5,220 bases of DNA from JAVBSX01 sp031549145 (GCA_031549145.1 JAVBQI010000081.1:1-5220); one strand, 5' to 3'; counted from the first letter of the stretch, positions 1-5,064 are shown. Notes: generated by a model from the sequence alone, not told the origin. Numbers and translations are program-made.

Positions 1-300
1 GTCGTTTCCTCCCGGTCGGTGGTAAACAAAAACCCGGGCGCCGCGCCCGCCCGCCCGGGGGCCCCCTCCCCCCCCCGGGTCGGGGCGGCCGCGGCTCTGA
101 ACGAAATCGTTCAAATTGATTCCGAAGCTCGCGACCACGGGTAAGGCGACCATCGCGAGCAGGATCGCGTACCCGAGGGCGTAACGGACCCGGGCCCAAC
201 GGAGCGGGATGCAACGGTGCAGGAGAAAATAGACGCCCGCGAGAATCGTGATGATCCAAAGCGAGTGCAGCAAGGTCCAGCCGAGGTGTTGGAATAACAT
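1..300 (-). CDS. M56 family (BlaR1-like) membrane peptidase, N-terminal fragment
   Basis: The frame opens with ATG at 300 and stays open for 100 codons to the window edge, so the C-terminal part is missing. The start reads MLFQHLGWTLLHSLWI, the usual opening of M56/BlaR1 proteins, in which a Leu-His-Ser-Leu-Trp motif sits in the first membrane helix. Two hydrophobic helices are visible, at about residues 8-28 and 41-60, separated by a basic stretch (RWARVRYALGY) typical of the family. The zinc-protease HExxH motif would lie beyond the edge. BlaR1-type proteins sense an outside signal and trigger cleavage of the BlaI repressor. The gene follows the BlaI gene by 68 bases on the same strand, the usual arrangement. 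No Shine-Dalgarno is visible; the upstream tract is pyrimidine-rich. From about residue 69 the protein becomes a Gly/Pro/Arg-rich run encoded by a GC-only tract, so the frame there is less certain. Confidence 0.85.
   Translation of the reverse strand, partial: MLFQHLGWTLLHSLWIITILAGVYFLLHRCIPLRWARVRYALGYAILLAMVALPVVASFGINLNDFVQSRGRPDPGGGGGPRAGGRGARVFVYHRPGGND
33..95. repeat. Extreme GC low-complexity tract
   Basis: Of these 63 bases only two (T67 and T80) are not G or C. The tract contains GGGGG followed by CCCCC (57-66) and a run of nine C (68-76). It lies inside the M56 gene, where it would encode a Gly/Pro/Ala/Arg-rich linker after the second membrane helix. It could be a genuine linker or a sequencing or assembly error at a hard template; homopolymer lengths here should not be trusted. 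Confidence 0.7.
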
Positions 301-310
301 GGGAGACAGG

Positions 311-338
311 AAGTGAGAAGTGGGGAGTGGGAAGCAAG
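311..338. repeat. Degenerate heptamer tandem repeat between blaI and the M56 gene
   Basis: Read on the plus strand in steps of seven, this stretch gives AAGTGAG, AAGTGGG, GAGTGGG and AAGCAAG, an imperfect tandem array with consensus near RAGTGGG. On the coding (minus) strand it is CCCACTC/CCCACTT-like and forms a pyrimidine-rich leader that ends ten bases before the M56 start codon. It resembles the short tandemly repeated heptamers known from cyanobacterial intergenic regions; whether it is dispersed in this genome cannot be seen from here. Confidence 0.6.
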
Positions 339-368
339 AAAAAGGAGCCGCGACCTACGGTCGGGGAT

Positions 369-752
369 TTACCTGCTATCTGCTACCAGCTCGGAAATTA
401 GTGATTGAATTTCGGTCAGTTCCTTTTTCGAGACCTTTTCGTCGGCGAGGATTTGCAGGACCAGTTGCTTTTTCGAGCCGTTGAACACGGTTTGCAGCAG
501 GTTTTCGACCGAGCGTTCCTGCTCTTCTTCGCGGGAAAGCCGGGCGGAATAAATGTGACTGCGAGCGGATTCGTCGCGGGCGACCAGCCCTTTTTCGTGC
601 ATGATTTGCAGCAGCTTGAGAATGGTCGTGTAGCCGACGCCGGTCGTTTGGCCGAGCCGTTCGAACACGTCCCGGACGGTCGAAGGGCCGCGATTCCAGA
701 GAACTTGCAGGATGCGAAGTTCCCCCTCGCTCGGTTTGGGTAATTCTTTCAT
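369..752 (-). CDS. BlaI/MecI family transcriptional repressor
   Basis: This 127-residue protein has the usual BlaI/MecI length. An N-terminal winged helix-turn-helix spans about residues 7-70: PSEGELRILQVLWNRGPSTV leads into a recognition helix region GVGYTTILKLLQIMHEKGLV (39-57) and a wing ending SHIYSARLS. The C-terminal part (about 75-122), with FNGSKKQLVLQIL and an acidic final helix, matches the dimerisation region of the family. Such proteins bind inverted repeats as dimers and are inactivated by proteolysis triggered by an M56 membrane peptidase, which is the next gene downstream on this strand. Two perfect inverted repeats overlie its own promoter, so autorepression is very likely. 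The true targets cannot be told; a beta-lactamase is not present in the window, and many such pairs control other genes. No Shine-Dalgarno precedes the ATG; the upstream bases are a run of A. Confidence 0.95.
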   Translation of the reverse strand: MKELPKPSEGELRILQVLWNRGPSTVRDVFERLGQTTGVGYTTILKLLQIMHEKGLVARDESARSHIYSARLSREEEQERSVENLLQTVFNGSKKQLVLQILADEKVSKKELTEIQSLISELVADSR

Positions 753-791
753 TTTTTTGTCAGAAAAATGTGGGATTCGAGAAAATTGTCA

Positions 792-807
792 TACGAAACT
801 GTTCGTA
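792..807. promoter_or_regulatory. Probable BlaI operator 2, at the transcription start
   Basis: TACGAA-ACTG-TTCGTA is a perfect inverted repeat with 6-base arms identical to those of the neighbouring repeat. It starts at the last base of the -10 hexamer and covers the predicted transcription start. Its centre is 22 bases from the centre of the other operator, about two helical turns, which would put two repressor dimers on the same face of the DNA. Confidence 0.8.
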
Positions 808-835
808 GTATATTACGAAGACATTCGTAAGTCAA
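807..835 (-). promoter_or_regulatory. Sigma70-type promoter of the blaI-M56 unit
   Basis: Reading the minus strand, TTGACT (835-830) and TATACT (812-807) are separated by exactly 17 bases, each hexamer differing from consensus at one base. Transcription would start near position 800, leaving an untranslated leader of about 48 bases before the blaI ATG. The spacer is occupied by an inverted repeat, described separately. Confidence 0.85.
813..830. promoter_or_regulatory. Probable BlaI operator 1, in the promoter spacer
   Basis: The sequence TTACGAA-GACA-TTCGTAA is a perfect inverted repeat with 7-base arms. It fills the 17-base spacer of the blaI promoter and reaches one base into the -35 hexamer, so a bound dimer should block RNA polymerase. 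It shares the arms TACGAA/TTCGTA and the 4-base centre with the second repeat. That BlaI is the ligand is inferred from position and family habit. Confidence 0.8.
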
Positions 836-913
836 GTTGATAATTTCCATTTTTTTGAAAATTTTATTGACGGACAAGAATTTTTCTCTCCCGGCTGACC
901 GTATGCAAATCAC

Positions 914-941
914 TCGACATTTTCGCGGAAACGGATACAAT
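914..941 (+). promoter_or_regulatory. Candidate sigma70 promoter for the acyltransferase-bioB unit
   Basis: TCGACA (914-919) and TACAAT (936-941) are 16 bases apart, each one mismatch from consensus. Transcription would begin near 948, so the message would carry the CCTACAG repeats in its leader and start translation at the ATG at 1024. This argues against a start at the in-frame ATG at 940, which would lie upstream of the predicted first base of the transcript. Confidence 0.5.
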
Positions 942-983
942 GGTGTCGACATCCAGAGAGCCTCTCCCACTTTCCAACCGCCT

Positions 984-1017
984 CCTACAGCCTACAGCCT
1001 ACAGCCTACAGCCTGCA
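984..1017 (+). repeat. CCTACAG heptamer tandem repeat
   Basis: Four perfect head-to-tail copies of CCTACAG (984-1011) are followed by a partial copy, CCTGCA. The array ends six bases before the acyltransferase start codon and occupies the place where a Shine-Dalgarno would normally be. The 7-base period is not a multiple of three, so copy-number changes would shift any frame running through it; this supports treating it as untranslated leader. Confidence 0.85.
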
Positions 1018-1023
1018 AAAAGT

Positions 1024-1764
1024 ATGAATCCGATTCTCCTTAAAACCGCCGGACTCGGGGCCTCGGCTCTGATTCGTTCCTGGATGGGGACACTCGATTA
1101 CAAGGTCGCCTACTACGATCCGATCATCGATCCGGCCTACCTCAACGACGGGCAGCGCCGGATTTATATCTTTTGGCACGAATACATCCCGATCCCGCTT
1201 TACCTTTGGCGGAACTGCAATCTGACGATGCTCCTGAGCCAACATCGGGACGCCGATGTGTTGGAGCAGGTTGCCGATGTTTTAGGATTCGAAAGCGTCC
1301 GCGGTTCGACCTATCGGGGCGGCGTCCTTGCGATTCGTCAAATGATGGACGCCGGAGGACACCAGAACCTGACGATCACCCCCGACGGCCCTCGGGGCCC
1401 CCGCCGGAAGCTGGCTCAGGGGGCGGTCTATATCGCTTCAAAACTCCAGTATCCGCTCGTTCTCCTAGGCATGGGCCTGCAAAATCCCTGGCGGATGCGA
1501 AGCTGGGACCGTTTCGCGGTTCCGCGACCGTTTTCCCGCTCCCGCATCATCATCAGCGGCGACATTCGGGTCCCGCCGGACGCCGATCGGGAGACGATCG
1601 AGCATTACCGCCAAAAAATCGAGGTCTTGCTCAACGATTTAACCGGTCTTGCCGAACATTGGGCCGAGTCCGGCGAAACGATTCCGGGCCAGTCCCGGAA
1701 AGAGGCGGGCCCGAAATACTCGCTCTTTTATCACTCAACCCCCCGCGAAGCCGAAATCGCCTAA
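1024..1764 (+). CDS. Lysophospholipid acyltransferase family protein (DUF374 type)
   Basis: The 246-residue product carries the markers of the DUF374 branch of the LPLAT acyltransferases, which move acyl chains onto glycerol- or sugar-based lipid acceptors at the membrane. Visible blocks are IYIFWHEY (47-54), LLSQHRDAD (70-78) at the place of the family's H/D catalytic block, RGSTYRGG (93-100), TPDGPRGPRR (119-128, the equivalent of the FPEGTRS acceptor block) and SWDRFAVPRPFS (160-171). Length is as expected. The start at 1024 gives the usual N-terminus (a hydrophobic helix then SWMGTLDYKV); the frame is open further upstream to an ATG at 940, but that extension would only translate the heptamer repeats. 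No Shine-Dalgarno is visible. The exact acceptor is unknown; in Gram-negative bacteria related proteins have been linked to lipid A-like or phospholipid acylation. The biotin synthase gene follows after 55 bases and may be co-transcribed. Confidence 0.9.
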   Translation: MNPILLKTAGLGASALIRSWMGTLDYKVAYYDPIIDPAYLNDGQRRIYIFWHEYIPIPLYLWRNCNLTMLLSQHRDADVLEQVADVLGFESVRGSTYRGGVLAIRQMMDAGGHQNLTITPDGPRGPRRKLAQGAVYIASKLQYPLVLLGMGLQNPWRMRSWDRFAVPRPFSRSRIIISGDIRVPPDADRETIEHYRQKIEVLLNDLTGLAEHWAESGETIPGQSRKEAGPKYSLFYHSTPREAEIA

Positions 1765-1819
1765 GAGATCGGCAAAGGGCTCTGAAAGCGGGTTTTCATC
1801 CTTTGAAAATCGAAGATTT

Positions 1820-2752
1820 GTGAAAGTTGACTCTCTTGTCATTCAAAACACGCCGCTGCCGGAACTGCTGCGTGAGGCGTCGCGAGTAAGGCAGGAACGG
1901 TTCGGCGAGGAGATCGAATTCTGCGCGATCCTCAACGTCAAAAGCGGCCGCTGCGCTATGGACTGCCGGTTCTGCGCCCAAAGCGTGCATCACGAAACGA
2001 AATCCGAATCGTATCCGCTGCTCCCGGCCGAAACGCTCCTCGCCGAAACGGCCCGGCAAGGACAACGCGGCATTCATCGGATCGGTTGGGTCGGCAGCGG
2101 CTGCTCGGCCGGGGCTGATGAGGTTTCGCGAATCGCCGAAGCCGCTTCGCAATTTCGCGGCGGTCGGCTTTGCGCTTCGCTCGGTCAACTTGACGAAGAA
2201 CCGCTCCGCCGTTTGAAAGACGCCGGCATCACGCGGTATCACCACAATCTGGAAACTTCGGAAGCGTTTTACCCGAATGTTTGCAGCACGCAACGCTGGA
2301 GCGACCGTTACGACACCGTGCGTCGGGCCAAACGCCTCGGCTTCGAAATCTGCTGCGGCGGCCTCTTCGGGCTCGGCGAATCCTGGCAGGACCGTTACGA
2401 GCTGGCGATGACGCTTCGGGAACTCGACGTCGATTCGGTGCCGATCAATTTCCTGAGCCCGATTCCGGGAACGCCGCTCGCCGATCGACCGAACCTCACC
2501 GCCGAGGAAGGGCTGCGCATTATCGCGATGTTCCGACTCTTGTTGCCCAACACGACGATCCGGATTTGCGGCGGCCGGCCGACGACGTTCGGCGAGCGGC
2601 AGCCGGACATTTTGCAGGCCGGAGCCAACGCGATCATGACCGGCGATTATTTGACGACGAGCGGCGTTTCGCCGGAAAACGATCGGCGAATGATCGAACA
2701 ACACGGCTTTCGTTTGGCGATCAATGGCGGCGAACGAAACGCTGCGTTGTGA
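1820..2752 (+). CDS. bioB: Biotin synthase, radical SAM enzyme
   Basis: BioB inserts sulfur into dethiobiotin in the last step of biotin synthesis. The 310-residue product has the radical SAM motif CAMDCRFC (C45, C49, C52), the family signatures YHHNLETS (140-147) and GGLFGLGE (180-187), PINFLSPIPGTPL (208-220), and RICGGR (248-253). Compared with E. coli BioB, residues equivalent to Cys128, Cys188 and Arg260 are present (C118, C178, R248), but the Cys97 equivalent is Gly89. Extra cysteines occur at 35, 95, 155, 179 and 250. This pattern is closer to the clostridial form as I remember it. The start is the GTG at 1820; the frame is open upstream to 1649, but that would overlap the acyltransferase and add residues unlike any BioB. 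The Shine-Dalgarno is weak. A small AT-rich inverted repeat (1793-1809, TTTTCA/TGAAAA) lies in the 55-base gap before it. Confidence 0.96.
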   Translation: MKVDSLVIQNTPLPELLREASRVRQERFGEEIEFCAILNVKSGRCAMDCRFCAQSVHHETKSESYPLLPAETLLAETARQGQRGIHRIGWVGSGCSAGADEVSRIAEAASQFRGGRLCASLGQLDEEPLRRLKDAGITRYHHNLETSEAFYPNVCSTQRWSDRYDTVRRAKRLGFEICCGGLFGLGESWQDRYELAMTLRELDVDSVPINFLSPIPGTPLADRPNLTAEEGLRIIAMFRLLLPNTTIRICGGRPTTFGERQPDILQAGANAIMTGDYLTTSGVSPENDRRMIEQHGFRLAINGGERNAAL

Positions 2753-2781
2753 CTCTCAGCGTGCGGAGATATTCTTTTCCA

Positions 2782-2810
2782 TTGCCTTCGCAACGGGATT
2801 CGAATAGAAT
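2782..2810 (+). promoter_or_regulatory. Candidate promoter for the DUF2310-archaemetzincin unit
   Basis: TTGCCT (2782-2787) and TAGAAT (2805-2810) are 17 bases apart; the -10 differs from consensus at one position and the -35 at two. Transcription would start near 2817, in the 106-base gap after bioB. This favours the ATG at 2859 over the GTG at 2817 as the start of the next gene. Confidence 0.45.
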
Positions 2811-2858
2811 GGAAGTGTGCTTAGTGACCAGCCCGCCTTTCGAATTACCGGTGTAATC

Positions 2859-3701
2859 ATGATCTTCACACAAATTTCTTTCGGGCCGCATGCCAAATCC
2901 CAATATGACGACGCGGAATTCTTGATCCATTCTTACCTTGGGTCGCTTTTACATAACGGTCAAATCGGTCGCCACTATGAAATTGTGCCGTGGCAAGGCC
3001 AAGTCGTTGCCTATGTCAACGCATTGGGGCTCGGCGCAGACCGACTCCGATCGCACAGCTGTTGGGGAAAAGAGGAATTGAAAAAAATCGAGGCGTTTTT
3101 CGGGCGATCACCCCTCTGGGCTGCCAATGAAGATTTTCCACCAAAATACAAGGCAACATGGAAAAACGCACCGTTTCTCTATCTGATGACCCATTTCTGC
3201 GATGATGAATCGCCTCTTTGCAGGGGAGACCGCAATGATGTCATTCCACTTTTTCGCGTGCCGATTACGGACCAGGAACGGGATAACGCGTTTTATTGGC
3301 TGACCACTTACCGGGAACTCGACAACATTTGGATCGGTTCCCGCGAGCTGGAAATGCAGGCGTATCGCGTTCTTGCCGACCCGGATAGTGAACTGTCGAA
3401 AACAGGGCGGGAACTTTGTCAGGCCATCGAAAAGGCGACGGGCGTTCCGACCTATTACTATCTGATGCGCTATCATGGCCGGGAGTTTGCCGAAGAAAAG
3501 AAACGTCGATGTCCCGGCTGCGGAAAACCGTGGGCCGTCAAACAACCCAAGAGCGAGGACGATAGCAAAAAAACTTTCAGGGAATTCGATTTCCAATGCG
3601 AGAAGTGTCGACTGGTTTCGCATTGCGCCCCGGACATCAATCTTCGCTACGCGAAAATCGGCGAACCGAAAAAAATCCCGAAACAAAATAAATCGAAATA
3701 A
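2859..3701 (+). CDS. DUF2310 family zinc-ribbon protein, function unknown
   Basis: The 280-residue product matches what I recall of DUF2310, annotated as zinc-ribbon proteins that may bind nucleic acid, with no known function. Recognisable parts are VIPLFRVP (128-135), the segment LADPDSELSKTGRELC (172-187), GVPTYYYLMRYHGR (195-208), then a C-terminal zinc ribbon with CPGC (218-221) and CEKC (247-250) followed by RLVS, and a Lys-rich tail. No signal peptide or membrane helix is seen, so it should be cytoplasmic. The frame is also open from GTG 2817, but the ATG at 2859 gives a cleaner N-terminus and fits the upstream promoter. The archaemetzincin gene follows 12 bases later, so the two are very probably co-transcribed. 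By hand count over sample lines the gene is about 42-52% GC, lower than bioB (about 63%) or the next gene (about 67%), which may mean a different origin. Confidence 0.8.
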   Translation: MIFTQISFGPHAKSQYDDAEFLIHSYLGSLLHNGQIGRHYEIVPWQGQVVAYVNALGLGADRLRSHSCWGKEELKKIEAFFGRSPLWAANEDFPPKYKATWKNAPFLYLMTHFCDDESPLCRGDRNDVIPLFRVPITDQERDNAFYWLTTYRELDNIWIGSRELEMQAYRVLADPDSELSKTGRELCQAIEKATGVPTYYYLMRYHGREFAEEKKRRCPGCGKPWAVKQPKSEDDSKKTFREFDFQCEKCRLVSHCAPDINLRYAKIGEPKKIPKQNKSK

Positions 3702-3713
3702 TCGGGGGCACTC

Positions 3714-4628
3714 ATGTCGGCTATGCGAATCACTTTCTTTCTCAACGGATGCATTTTTTGCGGCTTCCTGTGCTCTTTCCCTCATTGCGTTCAAGCCGCC
3801 GCTGCACTTCCGGCCCAATACGCGAAGCTGGTGCCGCTGCATGAGGCCTTGCCACCGCCGCGGCCGGGTGAGTGGTTGGCGGCCCACAAGGAGCCGGGCC
3901 AAACGCTGGCCCAATATCGAAAGACGAAATACGTGAAAGCCGCACCGGGACGGAAAACGATTTACATCCAGGTCCTCGGCGAGATGACGGAAAAGCAGGC
4001 GGAAATCATTGGGGTTACGAAAGAATACCTGGAAATTTATTTCGGCCTGCCGGTCAAAATGCTGCCGCCGGTCGCGACGGATCGTTTTCCGAAAAACGCC
4101 CAGCGGACGCACCCTTCGTGGGGGAATCACCAGCTGCTGACAGGCTACATTCTCGAAAATGTGCTCCTTCCGGAACTTCCGCGCGACGCCTGTACGATGA
4201 TCGCGTTTACGGCCCACGATCTTTATCCGGGCGAGGACTGGAATTTCGTGTTCGGTTACGCCGCCTACCAGGCGAGGGTCGGTGTCTGGTCGATTTACCG
4301 CAACGGCGACCCGGCGGAATCGGATGAAGCCTACGCCCTTTGCCTGAAGCGGACGCTACGGCTGGCGACGCACGAGACGCTGCACATGTTTTCGATGCTT
4401 CATTGCACGCAGTACCGCTGCAACCTGAACGGCGTCAACCACCTGCAGGAGGCGGACGCGACGCCGCTTTGGCTTTGCCCGGAATGTTTGGGCAAGCTGA
4501 AACTCGCGACCGACGTCGATTTGAAAAAGCGTTTCGAGACGTTGATCGCGTTCCATGAAAAGCACGGATTCGCGGACGAGGCGGAGTTTTACAAAAAAGA
4601 AAAGGCCGTGTTTGAGAATCGATACTGA
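3714..4628 (+). CDS. Archaemetzincin-like (M54) metallopeptidase homologue with signal peptide
   Basis: The 304-residue product resembles archaemetzincins, zinc peptidases best known in archaea and as AMZ1/AMZ2 in vertebrates. The catalytic zinc motif is HETLHMFSMLH (220-230), with His220, Glu221, His224 and His230. It is followed by the cysteine pattern C231-x4-C236 and the CPEC pair (255-258), and between them NHLQEAD (242-248), close to the vertebrate proteins. Upstream, YFGLPVKMLPPV (109-120) and DLYPGEDWNFVFG (169-181) also fit the AMZ fold. Two signature residues differ: Ser227 stands where Gly is usual and Leu238 where the Met-turn methionine is expected. Residues 1-28 look like a signal peptide: Arg5, a hydrophobic core and VQA-AA as a cleavage site. 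A GGGGG sequence five bases before the ATG may act as ribosome binding site. An alternative ATG at 3723 would shorten the signal peptide slightly. Substrate unknown; partner gene is the zinc-ribbon protein just upstream. Confidence 0.88.
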   Translation: MSAMRITFFLNGCIFCGFLCSFPHCVQAAAALPAQYAKLVPLHEALPPPRPGEWLAAHKEPGQTLAQYRKTKYVKAAPGRKTIYIQVLGEMTEKQAEIIGVTKEYLEIYFGLPVKMLPPVATDRFPKNAQRTHPSWGNHQLLTGYILENVLLPELPRDACTMIAFTAHDLYPGEDWNFVFGYAAYQARVGVWSIYRNGDPAESDEAYALCLKRTLRLATHETLHMFSMLHCTQYRCNLNGVNHLQEADATPLWLCPECLGKLKLATDVDLKKRFETLIAFHEKHGFADEAEFYKKEKAVFENRY

Positions 4629-4681
4629 GCCCCAGATAAAAAACGACCTCTTTGCAGCCGTTGCGAGAAAGTTGTGCTGTC

Positions 4682-4720
4682 CGAATTCGCCCTGAAAGGG
4701 CGGCGTATAACAGCCCAGGA
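4682..4720. repeat. Hairpin-bearing fragment that may be a dispersed repeat
   Basis: CGCCCT-GAA-AGGGCG (4688-4702) is a perfect 6-base-pair stem with a three-base loop, followed by TATAACAGCCCAGG. From memory, planctomycete genomes carry many copies of an intergenic element with this order: a CGCCCT/AGGGCG hairpin, an A/T-rich link, then AACAGCCCAGGG with a second hairpin. Here the second hairpin is degraded (CCCAGGAAG). Identity as a dispersed element is recalled, not verified; the hairpin is seen directly. Confidence 0.5.
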
Positions 4721-4745
4721 AGCAAAAACCGCGGCGGGACGGGGG

Positions 4746-4782
4746 CGACCGAACGCGGTCGAAGCCGGGACCGATTCCGGTC
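4746..4782. repeat. Two tandem hairpins with the same GACCG/CGGTC stem
   Basis: CGACCG-AACG-CGGTCG (4746-4761, six base pairs) and GACCG-ATTC-CGGTC (4769-4782, five base pairs) are perfect inverted repeats with four-base loops. Their shared stem sequences are offset by 22 bases while the loops differ, as expected when structure rather than loop sequence is kept. They could be protein-binding sites or RNA hairpins. Confidence 0.6.
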
Positions 4783-4847
4783 GTAATCTCTTTGCGGCTT
4801 ATACCTCTCTTGAGGCGGAGCGGCGGCGGTTTCCAGATCTTTTGTCC

Positions 4848-4872
4848 GATTTTCGATTCTTTTCCGAAAATC
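4848..4872. repeat. Inverted repeat GATTTTCG-N9-CGAAAATC
   Basis: Perfect 8-base arms (4848-4855 and 4865-4872) are separated by nine bases. The arms are AT-rich, unlike the other hairpins of the region. No T run follows on either side that would make it a conventional terminator, so an operator or RNA stem is possible. Confidence 0.55.
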
Positions 4873-4950
4873 TTCTCGCCGACAATGATTACGGGACGGT
4901 TTCGGACTGTTCCGCTCAAGCCGGTTGAAAATTTCGTCTTCAATACGGTA

Positions 4951-5013
4951 GCGGCCCAACGAGGCCGCGATTTGACAGAGGGCGAAGCCTATCGCCCATA
5001 CCGGCTACGGTAT
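4951..5013 (+). promoter_or_regulatory. Cluster of three hairpins in the probable flagellin leader
   Basis: GCGGCC-CAACGA-GGCCGC (4951-4968), GGGCGA-AGCCTA-TCGCCC (4980-4997) and ATACCG-GCTA-CGGTAT (4998-5013) are all perfect 6-base-pair stems. The second and third are directly adjacent and could stack. They end 66 bases before the flagellin start codon. Three perfect stems within 63 bases suggest a structured 5' leader acting on flagellin message stability or translation; this role is inference. I do not recognise a known riboswitch. Confidence 0.5.
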
Positions 5014-5064
5014 CCGAATAGGGAAAAAGACTGGTCAGGCAAAAAATAACGGCCCCGTCAGGAA

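Noticed and set aside
984..1017. CRISPR array
   Set aside because: The repeat unit is only seven bases with no spacers.
940..1023. N-terminal extension of the acyltransferase from the ATG at 940
   Set aside because: It would translate the CCTACAG repeats into a Gln/Pro/Thr/Ser-rich stretch not found in the family, and it lies before the predicted transcription start.
837..1043. 68-codon plus-strand open frame between blaI and the acyltransferase
   Set aside because: It starts just beyond the operators, covers the candidate promoter and repeats, has no family features, and overlaps the acyltransferase start.
1649..1819. Upstream extension of the bioB frame
   Set aside because: It overlaps the end of the acyltransferase gene in another frame and gives a basic, Ser/Pro-rich sequence unlike BioB; the GTG at 1820 gives the expected N-terminus.
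1796..2704. 302-codon minus-strand open frame opposite bioB
   Set aside because: It is an antisense shadow of a GC-rich gene; the translation is Arg/Ala-rich with no recognisable domain.
3108..4217. 369-codon minus-strand open frame opposite the DUF2310 and archaemetzincin genes
   Set aside because: It spans two well-supported plus-strand genes, is very rich in Arg and Phe, and has no family features.
4688..4872. Intrinsic terminator for the archaemetzincin gene
   Set aside because: The inverted repeats here are not followed by a T run on the plus strand.
4878..4885. GCCGACAA as a sigma28 -10 element
   Set aside because: One base from the consensus, but nothing like TAAAGTTT lies about 11 bases upstream.
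4356..4959. Minus-strand open frames opposite the archaemetzincin end and the intergenic region
   Set aside because: Two overlapping frames in different phases, both basic and low in recognisable structure, cover the conserved zinc motif of a real gene on the other strand.
4972..5001. TTGACA as the -35 of a flagellin promoter
   Set aside because: The hexamer is perfect but at 16-19 base spacing only poor -10 matches (such as CCCATA or CATACC) are found, and it would lie inside the hairpin cluster.
4674..5049. Two short plus-strand open frames (4674-4928 and 4792-5049) before flagellin
   Set aside because: They overlap each other, lack ribosome binding sites and family signatures, and run through inverted repeats; the first begins in the possible dispersed repeat.
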